This document shows positions 35,922 through 43,054 of a stretch of DNA of 64,000 nucleotides, one piece after another. The stretch covers positions 124,001 through 188,000 of the forward strand of contig NZ_JAHBGI010000003.1 of the NCBI RefSeq assembly GCF_018500185.1. Reading direction: 5' to 3'. Every line of letters begins with the position of its first letter. The first letter of the stretch is position 1. A program made the translations under genes and the position numbers. Under the pieces are notes generated by a model, which saw nothing but the letters and a program-made list of their open reading frames with translations, did not search any database and was not told the origin of the DNA. The stretch comes from Litoribacter ruber (lineage in GTDB: Bacteria; Bacteroidota; Bacteroidia; Cytophagales; Cyclobacteriaceae).

Positions 35922-36519
35922 ATTCTTATTTGTTTGTTTGCTGGCATTTGGGCTAACCCACATGGCCAGCGCCCAGTCGGCAGCCGATTATTTCAACCGC
36001 GCTGCCAAGCAGTATGTCAATGCTGATCGGGAAAGCACCGGCCAAACACTGGCAGAGGGTCTCTCCCGTTTTCCCGGTGATCGCAAAATGCAGGCGCTTT
36101 TAGACAAGCTCAACCAAGAGGACGAAGAAGAGCAACAGCAGCAACAAGATCAACAGGACCAGCAGGACGGCCAAAATCAGGATCAGGAAAACCAGCAGGA
36201 CTCTCAGGACCAGAAGCAAGGTGAAGGAGATGAACAAACCGATGAAGATGCTGATGTGGAAAGCGAAAAATCTGAAGAAAGGCAGGGCGAAAAGTCCCAG
36301 CAAGAACAGCCATCAGATGAACTTTCCGATCAAGAAAGTGACCTCAGTGAACGGGAAAAGCAAATGCAGCAGATGCAGGAAAGGCTTCAGGATATGAATA
36401 TCACACCACAGCAGGCCACCCAAATTTTAGATGCGATGAATAACGCTGAAATGCGTCATATTCAACAAAATCGCAGGAAACCCACGCAAAAAACCAACCG
36501 TGGATTGCCAGAATGGTAA
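35902..36519 (+). CDS. Exported Q/E/D-rich TPR-like protein of the Bat-type cluster
   Basis: 205 residues. Signal peptide about 1-25 (HMASAQ). A short TPR-like helical pair follows (YFNRAAKQYVNADRESTGQT, LSRFPGDRKMQALLDKL), then a low-complexity region of Gln, Asp and Glu (about 72-150) and a helical C terminus (MQERLQDMNITPQQATQILD). BatC/BatE-like proteins of Bacteroidota often carry such acidic, glutamine-rich middles. It overlaps the preceding gene by 20 bases, so it is co-translated. The role is unknown beyond the likely Bat complex. Confidence 0.75.
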   Translation: MKSTINKFLFVCLLAFGLTHMASAQSAADYFNRAAKQYVNADRESTGQTLAEGLSRFPGDRKMQALLDKLNQEDEEEQQQQQDQQDQQDGQNQDQENQQDSQDQKQGEGDEQTDEDADVESEKSEERQGEKSQQEQPSDELSDQESDLSEREKQMQQMQERLQDMNITPQQATQILDAMNNAEMRHIQQNRRKPTQKTNRGLPEW

Positions 36520-36554
36520 AATAAATTTTGTTAACTATAAATATATAAACCCAA

Positions 36555-37733
36555 ATGAAAGAAGTATATATCATAGCAGCGGTAAGAACTCCCCTGGGAA
36601 GTTTTGGAGGTAAACTTAGCTCTTTGACGGCTGTTGAACTAGGCAGTATCGCGATCAAAGGCGCCTTGGCAAAAGTCGGCCTCGACCCAAAAGAAGTTCA
36701 AGAAGTATTGATGGGTAATGTAATTTCGGCCAACCTGGGTCAGGCACCTGCTCGACAGGCCGCTTTGGGAGCCGGAATCGGCACAAACGTGCCATGTACC
36801 ACTGTAAATAAGGTTTGTGCTTCAGGTATGAAAGCCGTAATGTTTGGTGCGCAAAGCATCATGACTGGTCAAAACGATGTAGTCGTAGCCGGGGGTATGG
36901 AAAGTATGTCAAACGTACCTTATTATATACCAAAGGCAAGATTCGGTTACAAATACGGAAATGCTGAAATGGTTGACGGTTTGGTAAAAGACGGCCTATT
37001 TGAAGTCTACAATCAATTCCCGATGGGCAATTGTGCAGAGCATACGGCCAAGGAAATGAACATCTCCCGCGAAGACCAAGACAATTATGCCATCCAGTCA
37101 TATAAAAGAAGTGCTGCTTCTTGGGAAGCTGGTGCTTTCAAAGATGAGGTAGTTCCAGTAGAAATAAAAGGCCGAAAAGGTGAGGCCTCTGTAATCGATG
37201 AGGATGAAGAATTCAAGAATGTCATGTTCGAAAAAATCCCCTCCTTGCGTCCGGTTTTTGACAAGGAAGGAACTGTAACGGCAGCCAACGCTTCCACCAT
37301 GAATGATGGAGCTTCTGCGATTATCTTAATGAGCAAGGAAAAAGCTGAAGAGTTGGGATTGAAGCCAATCGCAAAAATCCTTGGCTTTGCTGATGCTGCT
37401 CAGGACCCGTTGTGGTTTACCACGGCTCCGGCACTGGCTATTCCAAAGGCAATCAAAAATGCTGGCATCACGGAAGCAGACGTTGATTATTATGAAATCA
37501 ACGAGGCATTTTCAGCTGTAGCAATTGCCAACCAAAAAGAACTAAACTTGGACAATGACAAGTTGAATATATTCGGAGGCGCAGTTTCTTTGGGTCACCC
37601 ACTGGGAGCCTCCGGAGCAAGAATCATCGCTACCCTCAACAGCGTATTGCATCAGAAAAACGGCAAAATCGGTGTTGCCGGTATCTGTAATGGCGGCGGC
37701 GGTGCTTCTGCTATTGTAATTGAAAAAATGTAA
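36555..37733 (+). CDS. Acetyl-CoA C-acetyltransferase (thiolase)
   Basis: 392 residues, full length for a biosynthetic/degradative thiolase. Catalytic Cys88 in NKVCASGMKA, His348 in GHPLGASGAR and Cys378 in GICNGGGGAS agree with the Zoogloea numbering of 89/348/378. The conserved NEAFSAVAIA block lies near 316. It condenses two acetyl-CoA to acetoacetyl-CoA or cleaves 3-ketoacyl-CoA; the short-chain class is favoured by length and by the lack of a FadA-type neighbour. It stands alone between the Bat-type cluster and the YwqK-repeat gene and is followed by a hairpin at 37740-37764. Confidence 0.93.
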   Translation: MKEVYIIAAVRTPLGSFGGKLSSLTAVELGSIAIKGALAKVGLDPKEVQEVLMGNVISANLGQAPARQAALGAGIGTNVPCTTVNKVCASGMKAVMFGAQSIMTGQNDVVVAGGMESMSNVPYYIPKARFGYKYGNAEMVDGLVKDGLFEVYNQFPMGNCAEHTAKEMNISREDQDNYAIQSYKRSAASWEAGAFKDEVVPVEIKGRKGEASVIDEDEEFKNVMFEKIPSLRPVFDKEGTVTAANASTMNDGASAIILMSKEKAEELGLKPIAKILGFADAAQDPLWFTTAPALAIPKAIKNAGITEADVDYYEINEAFSAVAIANQKELNLDNDKLNIFGGAVSLGHPLGASGARIIATLNSVLHQKNGKIGVAGICNGGGGASAIVIEKM

Positions 37734-37739
37734 TTTCTT

Positions 37740-37764
37740 ATTGGGCAGCTTTAGGCTGCCCAAT
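37740..37764 (+). terminator. Probable terminator after the thiolase gene
   Basis: ATTGGGCAGC and GCTGCCCAAT form a perfect 10-bp stem around a 5-base loop. The following ATCTCTTTG tract is only moderately T-rich, so termination efficiency is uncertain. It lies 6 bases after the thiolase stop and just before the next start codon. Confidence 0.55.
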
Positions 37765-37781
37765 ATCTCTTTGCTTATCCT

Positions 37782-39095
37782 ATGAAAAAGGCACCTTTCT
37801 TACTAGGTTGTTTATCTTTGATTTCCCCACTGGCCTTTGAAAGCCAGGCACAGGAACCTGTCAGGACCTATTATGATCCAGGCCAAACTCAGGTAAGAGA
37901 AGTCTACAATAAAGTCAACAACCAACCAGAGGGCAAGTATACCCTCTACTATGATGATGGCTCATTGGCACAAAAGGGAGTTTTTAAAGAGGGGAAAAAG
38001 ATTGGCGCATTTGTGGATTTTCACCCAGGTACGGAAGACACTTTGCGCATAATCAAGTATGAAGATGGCCTCAAGGAAGGTGAATCACACACTTTTTATA
38101 AAAATGGACAGGTTTCCCAAACCACCACCTACCAATCCGACATCATTGAAGGAGAAGTAAAGACTTATTATGAAGACGGTACTTTACAGTCAGTAGCCGA
38201 ATTTTCAAGAAATTATCCCCACGGAAAATCATTGACCTACCACCCCACTGGAGAACTTCAGGAAGAAGCTACTTATGAGCTGGGTCAGTTGGAAGGCAAG
38301 CTAATTTCGTATTTCCCCGACGGCAAAGTAGAAGAAGAAGCGTTTTATAAAAACGGAGAGCTCGAGGGGGATGTAAAAACCTACTTCCCGTCAGGAAAAG
38401 TGGCCTCTGTTATTTCTCACCGCCAAGGTGTAAAGGATGGTGAATTTGTCACTTACTTCGAAAATGGCCAAAAACAGCGGGAAGGAGCTTATAGAAGGGG
38501 CCAACCCCACGGGCAGTTCAAGGAGTTTTACGATAATGGAAAACTTTCCCGAAGCACCAAGTTCAAACGTGGTCAAATTGATGGTGAAATCCTGGCCTAT
38601 TATCCTTCAGGACAAAAAATGGCTGTGACTACCCACGACAAATATGGAGACCCTATTCTGGCCAAAAATTTTTATGAGGACGGCAAATTGAAAAAGGAAA
38701 CCCCATTTAGAGAAGGTAGAATCCACGGAAAAGAAAACACCTACTATCCTTCCGGAAAACTTCAGGAAGAAACCGCATACGTCAATGGCAGACGCGAAGG
38801 AAAGTACCAAAGGTTTGATGAAGATGGTAACCTAATCTTGGAAAGACGCTTCCGAAACGGGAAGCAGACAGGTGAAGAGATTGCCTATTTCCCTACAGGA
38901 GAAAAAGAAAGCAGGACCTCCTACATGGGCAACTGGAAGGAAGGCGCCTTTGAAAAGTATTTTCCTAATGGGAATGTAGCGGTAAAAGGTGAGTTTAAAG
39001 CCAACAGAAAGCATGGCACCTGGCAATATTTTGATGAAGATGAAAATATCGTCAAGGAGGAAGAATATAATATGGGAGAAAAATCGGCAGATTAA
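37782..39095 (+). CDS. Exported YwqK/MORN-variant repeat protein
   Basis: 437 residues. Signal peptide about 1-23 (FESQAQ). The rest is about sixteen tandem repeats of 22-23 residues with the pattern G-x-x-x-x-Y-[FYP]-x-x-G-[KQT]-x-x-x-x-x-x-[FY]-[KR]-x-G-x-x-[DEH]-G, for example TYYPSGKLQEETAYVNGRRE. This MORN-variant is catalogued as 'YwqK family antitoxin' repeats, but here it is a secreted structural protein with no toxin partner. It probably forms an elongated beta-sheet surface for binding. The family function is unknown. Confidence 0.85.
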   Translation: MKKAPFLLGCLSLISPLAFESQAQEPVRTYYDPGQTQVREVYNKVNNQPEGKYTLYYDDGSLAQKGVFKEGKKIGAFVDFHPGTEDTLRIIKYEDGLKEGESHTFYKNGQVSQTTTYQSDIIEGEVKTYYEDGTLQSVAEFSRNYPHGKSLTYHPTGELQEEATYELGQLEGKLISYFPDGKVEEEAFYKNGELEGDVKTYFPSGKVASVISHRQGVKDGEFVTYFENGQKQREGAYRRGQPHGQFKEFYDNGKLSRSTKFKRGQIDGEILAYYPSGQKMAVTTHDKYGDPILAKNFYEDGKLKKETPFREGRIHGKENTYYPSGKLQEETAYVNGRREGKYQRFDEDGNLILERRFRNGKQTGEEIAYFPTGEKESRTSYMGNWKEGAFEKYFPNGNVAVKGEFKANRKHGTWQYFDEDENIVKEEEYNMGEKSAD

Positions 39096-39211
39096 CCGTG
39101 TAATCCTTCTGCTTTTTATATTTTTGTTTACGCTTAAGGCTCCATCCCTCTCGCTGTATTTTAAAAGAGTGGGTTGCTCCAAGAAAACATTATTTAATTA
39201 ACCCAATTAGG

Positions 39212-40147
39212 ATGAATTCCGCGATAAAAGAGACAAATTTCAACTTTCCAGGCCAGAAAGATTTCTATAGAGGCAAAGTGAGGGATGTTTACATCTTTGA
39301 AGATTCCATTGCCGTAGTAGCAACCGACAGGATTTCAGCCTTTGATGTGGTCTTACCTAAACCGATTCCTTACAAGGGCCAGGTTTTAAATCAGATTGCA
39401 GCAAAATCACTTGAAGCTACCAAAGACATTGTCCCAAATTGGGTGACTGCCCAATTAGATCCCAATGTGACTTTTGGTAAAAAATGTGAGCCTTTCAAAG
39501 TTGAGATGGTCATTAGAGGCTATTTGGCGGGACATGCTTGGAGAGAATACCGAGATGGAAAAAGAGAAATTTGTGGTGTATTGTTGCCAAACGGGTTGAA
39601 GGAAAATGATAAGCTTCCCGAGCCCATCATTACTCCTACCACCAAAGCGGACAAGGGGCATGATGAGGATATTTCCAGGGAAGAAATCTTGGCCCAAAAA
39701 ATCGTCAGTGAGCAGGACTACGTACTTTTGGAAAAATATACTCGGGCCCTATTTGAAAGAGGAACCGAGCTGGCTGCAAAAAAAGGCCTGATTTTGGTAG
39801 ATACTAAATATGAGTTCGGAAAATACAAGGGTGAAATCTTTTTGATTGATGAAATCCACACCCCAGACTCTTCCCGGTATTTTTATTCCGATAGCTATGA
39901 AAAAAACCAGCAGGCAAATTTGCCTCAAAAGCAGCTTTCAAAGGAATTTGTACGCCAATGGCTGATCGCCAATGGCTTCCAAGGTAAGGAGGATCAAAAA
40001 ACACCATTTATGTCGGAAGATAAAGTCCAGGAAATATCCGAAAGATATATTGAGCTTTTTGAAAAGATTACCGGAGAAAAGTTTGTGAAGGCTCCTGCCG
40101 AGAATCTGACAGAAAGGATTGAAAAAGCAATTTTAAACCATATATAA
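39212..40147 (+). CDS. purC: Phosphoribosylaminoimidazole-succinocarboxamide synthase
   Basis: 311 residues. Joins CAIR and aspartate in purine synthesis. Signatures: [10 protein letters not shown] near the N terminus (nucleotide-binding RGKVRDxY), [50 protein letters not shown] and [13 protein letters not shown] with [15 protein letters not shown]. The ~300-residue length is that of the long PurC type found in Bacteroidota, yeast and some Proteobacteria. It is the first gene of a run continuing with the STAS protein and RNase Z. Confidence 0.96.
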   Translation: MNSAIKETNFNFPGQKDFYRGKVRDVYIFEDSIAVVATDRISAFDVVLPKPIPYKGQVLNQIAAKSLEATKDIVPNWVTAQLDPNVTFGKKCEPFKVEMVIRGYLAGHAWREYRDGKREICGVLLPNGLKENDKLPEPIITPTTKADKGHDEDISREEILAQKIVSEQDYVLLEKYTRALFERGTELAAKKGLILVDTKYEFGKYKGEIFLIDEIHTPDSSRYFYSDSYEKNQQANLPQKQLSKEFVRQWLIANGFQGKEDQKTPFMSEDKVQEISERYIELFEKITGEKFVKAPAENLTERIEKAILNHI

Positions 40148-40181
40148 CAGGCCACCCAAGGTCTCTAATATTTATACTACT

Positions 40182-40556
40182 ATGAAATATTCAGTTGATA
40201 AAAAAGAGCAATACGTAGTTTTCACCCCACACGAAGAAAAGCTTGACTCTGCTCTGAGTCCTGTCTTGAAATCAGAATTGCTTACGGTACATGCTGAGGG
40301 CTACCGAAATATGATTTTGGACATGAGCGAGGTAAAATACGCGGATTCAAGTGGATTGAGTGCCTTGTTGGTTGGTAATAGGGCTTTCAATGAAGATGGC
40401 GGCATTTTCGTGATCAGCAACCCTCAGGAGCACGTAATGAAATTGATCAAAATCTCAATGCTTGACAAAGTGTTGAACGTGGCTGACAGTCATGAGGAAG
40501 CAGCTGAGGCAATCTTTATCCATGAAATCAAAAACACTTCTGACGAGGAAGAATAG
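40182..40556 (+). CDS. STAS-domain protein (anti-sigma-factor antagonist type)
   Basis: 124 residues, one STAS domain. The phosphorylation site region KYADSSGLSALLVGN places the likely phospho-Ser at Ser57, matching the DSSG of SpoIIAA. The N-terminal strands (YVVFTPHEEKLDSALSPVLK) and MKLIKISMLDKVLNVADSHE also fit. Such proteins bind anti-sigma or other switch kinases, but none is encoded nearby, so the partner is unknown. The gene lies 35 bases after purC and 2 bases before the rnz start. Confidence 0.88.
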   Translation: MKYSVDKKEQYVVFTPHEEKLDSALSPVLKSELLTVHAEGYRNMILDMSEVKYADSSGLSALLVGNRAFNEDGGIFVISNPQEHVMKLIKISMLDKVLNVADSHEEAAEAIFIHEIKNTSDEEE

Positions 40557-40558
40557 AA

Positions 40559-41494
40559 TTGGATTTCCATGTTACCATTTTAGGCTCTAATTCTGCCGCA
40601 CCGGCCCACGACCGAAACCAAACCTCCCAAATAGTTACTATTGGGAGGGTTTCTGTTTTAGTGGACTGCGGTGAAGGCACCCAGATCCAGTTTCGGAAAT
40701 TTGGGGTTAAAACCTCCAGAATCGAATATATCCTGATTTCCCATCTCCATGGCGACCATTACCTTGGCTTGATGGGAATCCTTTCCACTTTCCACCTCAA
40801 TAAGAGAACCAAGCCGCTTACCGTTTTTGGTCCAAAAGGTCTGGATGAAATCATCACCGTGCAATTGAAGTATGGCAACATCAAACTCAATTATCCGCTC
40901 AATTTTGTCCTGATAAACCCTAAAGAGAAAACTAAACTCATCGACCACAAGTTTTTCGAGGTTTACAGCTTTCCAACCAAACACAGGGTGCCCTGTACTG
41001 GATTTTTTTTCGCAGAAAAGCCCAAACCTCGCAATCTTAGAAAAGAAATGCTTTTCAAGCATAAGTTGAACCTTGAGGCTATCAATAATCTGAAAGCAGG
41101 CCGGGATGTGTTTGATGAAGAAAGCGGCGAGCTTCTGTTCAGCTTGGAAGATTTCACCTATCCCCCTGCACATAGGCGGTCTTACGCCTATAGCGCCGAC
41201 ACCATCTATGATCCAGATTTGATTCCGAATTTTGAAAGTGTGGATTTACTTTACCATGAATCCACCTTTATGGAAAGTGAAAAGGAAAGAGCACATGAAA
41301 CTTTCCACTCTACCGCCTCCCAGGCGGCAAGCATAGCCAAACAGGCTAATGCAAAAAAATTACTCTTGGGTCATTATTCTGTAAGATACAAAGAACTGGA
41401 TGGGCTCCTCTTGGAAGCTCAAGAAGTATTTCCCAATACCGAATTAAGCATTGAAGGAAAAACCCACATTTTGGAAGAATGGAAGCCGTATTAA
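40559..41494 (+). CDS. rnz: Ribonuclease Z
   Basis: 311 residues. Metallo-beta-lactamase endonuclease that trims tRNA 3' ends. The zinc ligands begin in SHLHGDHYLGL (His62, His64, Asp66, His67), and FPTKHRVPCTGFFF with the flexible-arm region and LLYHESTFMESE and LLLGHYSVRY follow. The start is TTG at 40559: this frame has a stop at 40541 and no ATG before MDFHVTILGS-like sequence, and GAGGAAGAA upstream can serve as ribosome-binding site. It begins 2 bases after the STAS stop codon. Confidence 0.95.
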   Translation: MDFHVTILGSNSAAPAHDRNQTSQIVTIGRVSVLVDCGEGTQIQFRKFGVKTSRIEYILISHLHGDHYLGLMGILSTFHLNKRTKPLTVFGPKGLDEIITVQLKYGNIKLNYPLNFVLINPKEKTKLIDHKFFEVYSFPTKHRVPCTGFFFAEKPKPRNLRKEMLFKHKLNLEAINNLKAGRDVFDEESGELLFSLEDFTYPPAHRRSYAYSADTIYDPDLIPNFESVDLLYHESTFMESEKERAHETFHSTASQAASIAKQANAKKLLLGHYSVRYKELDGLLLEAQEVFPNTELSIEGKTHILEEWKPY

Positions 41495-42288
41495 CCGATC
41501 AAAAGTTCCAGTCAAAAAAGACCAACCTTTTCATTATCCTAGCAGGGATTTTTCTAACCAATGCAATCCTAGCCGAAATCATCGGGGTAAAGATTTTTTC
41601 TGCCGAAAAATCCATAGGGCTCTCTCCGGCCGGCTGGACGTTTTTCGGGGATTATGTTTTGGACTTTAACCTCACGGCCGGTGCCATTATTTGGCCAGTG
41701 GTTTTTGTAACCACAGATATTATCAATGAATATTTTGGCAAAAAAGGGGTAAGAAAAATCAGTTTTCTGACTGCCTTTTTCATTGCCTACATTTTCATCG
41801 TCATAACGGTGGTTACCGGACTGCCCCCCGCCCCATTTTGGCTAACGGTAACCCCAGTGGATGATGCAGGAAACGCTTTTAACATTGACTTTGCTTTTAA
41901 CACCATATTCAGACAGGGGCTTGGGATCATTGCCGGCTCGCTGATAGCCTTTCTCTTGGGGCAACTTATTGATGTATTTGTATTTCAAAAACTGCGTGCC
42001 ATCACCGGCCCAAGCAAAATATGGCTTAGAGCTACTGGCTCCACGGTGGTTTCCCAATTCTTTGACTCTTTTGTGGTATTAATTATCGCCTTTTATGTCT
42101 TTGGGGATTGGACTTGGCCTCAGGTGATCTCTGTGGGGATCATGAATTACATTTACAAATTCGTCGTGGCTGTGATGCTTACACCGATGCTATATCTTGG
42201 CCATAGTGTGATCGACAGATACCTAGGCAAAGATACTGCGCAAAGAATGATGGACGAAGCCTCCTCCGACACCTCGTTTTTCAACTGA
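41479..42288 (+). CDS. YhhQ-type queuosine precursor transporter
   Basis: 269 residues with about six membrane segments. ILTNAILAEIIGVK-like N-terminal sequence, IIWPVVFVTTDIINEYFGKK, IIAGSLIAFLLGQLIDVFVF, GSTVVSQFFDSFVVLIIAFY and IMNYIYKFVVAVMLTP match the VUT/YhhQ family, which imports preQ0/preQ1 for queuosine. It overlaps rnz by 16 bases, an interesting link because both act on tRNA (inference). The substrate is assigned by family only; queuosine genes are not in the window. Confidence 0.88.
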   Translation: MEAVLTDQKFQSKKTNLFIILAGIFLTNAILAEIIGVKIFSAEKSIGLSPAGWTFFGDYVLDFNLTAGAIIWPVVFVTTDIINEYFGKKGVRKISFLTAFFIAYIFIVITVVTGLPPAPFWLTVTPVDDAGNAFNIDFAFNTIFRQGLGIIAGSLIAFLLGQLIDVFVFQKLRAITGPSKIWLRATGSTVVSQFFDSFVVLIIAFYVFGDWTWPQVISVGIMNYIYKFVVAVMLTPMLYLGHSVIDRYLGKDTAQRMMDEASSDTSFFN

Positions 42289-43038
42289 TTATTTCCATTG
42301 GGCCCTTCGGAAGTTGTCGCAAATGACAGCTGTTGCAATGGCTACATTCAATGATTCCGCCTGCCCAAATTGGGGAATGGTAAGTTTATGGGTGACCAGT
42401 TTTTCGACCTCAGGTGATATCCCCTTTGATTCATTACCCATCACTATCACCCCATCAGCGGGCAGATCTGAATCGTAGATGTTGTCCCCTCCCAAAAAAG
42501 CCCCAAAAATGGGTTTGCCACAATCTTGAAGAAAAAGCTCAAGATCGGTATAGTAATAATCCATTCTGGTAAAAGATCCCATACTGGAGTTCAACACTTT
42601 GGGGTTATAGATATCAGCGCATTGAGGGCTGCAAATGATTTTCTTCAATCCGTACCAATCGGCAATTCGAATGATCGTTCCCAAATTCCCTGGGTCTCTT
42701 ACATCATCCAAAGCTAAAATCAGTTCAGAACTTTCGAGTTTCAAGGGACGGTTTTCTTTGATTTTAGCGACAGCGAGCGCGGCGTCATTGCTCTGAAAAG
42801 AACCCGCACTTTCCAACACTTTGGGTGTTACTTCAAATTTTTCGGCCCCACATCTCTTAATCAGGCTAATATTCTCTTGCTCAAAGGATTTTGTAAAAAG
42901 CAAATGGGTAATTTCATATTCGGAACGCAATAATTCCGTTACATTTTTGGCACCTTCTACGAAAAAAGAGTTTTCTTGCTTCCTGAATTTCTTCTGTTGC
43001 AAGGATTTAATAAACTTAACCGTATTTTTGCTGAGCAT
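42289..43038 (-). CDS. TrmH/SpoU-family RNA methyltransferase
   Basis: 249 residues. A small N-terminal RNA-substrate-binding domain (KKFRKQENSFFVEGAKNVTE) precedes the SPOUT domain: motif 1 ALDDVRDPGNLGTIIRIADW, motif 2 GVIVMGNESKGISPEVEKL, motif 3 IPQFGQAESLNVAIATAVIC. It methylates a ribose 2'-OH in rRNA or tRNA; RlmB-like specificity is possible. It is divergent from tamL, with only 16 bases between the two start codons, so promoters must overlap the coding regions. Confidence 0.92.
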   Translation of the reverse strand: MLSKNTVKFIKSLQQKKFRKQENSFFVEGAKNVTELLRSEYEITHLLFTKSFEQENISLIKRCGAEKFEVTPKVLESAGSFQSNDAALAVAKIKENRPLKLESSELILALDDVRDPGNLGTIIRIADWYGLKKIICSPQCADIYNPKVLNSSMGSFTRMDYYYTDLELFLQDCGKPIFGAFLGGDNIYDSDLPADGVIVMGNESKGISPEVEKLVTHKLTIPQFGQAESLNVAIATAVICDNFRRAQWK

Positions 43039-43054
43039 TTGGGATATCTATAGC

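Noticed and set aside
37782-39095. Toxin-antitoxin assignment for the YwqK-repeat protein
   Set aside because: Only the database name of the repeat suggests it; the protein is exported and no toxin gene is adjacent.
42821-43054. Upstream extension of the TamL reading frame over the methyltransferase gene
   Set aside because: It runs antisense to the first 216 bases of a clear SpoU methyltransferase and shows no domain; the GTG at 43055 gives a proper lipoprotein signal.
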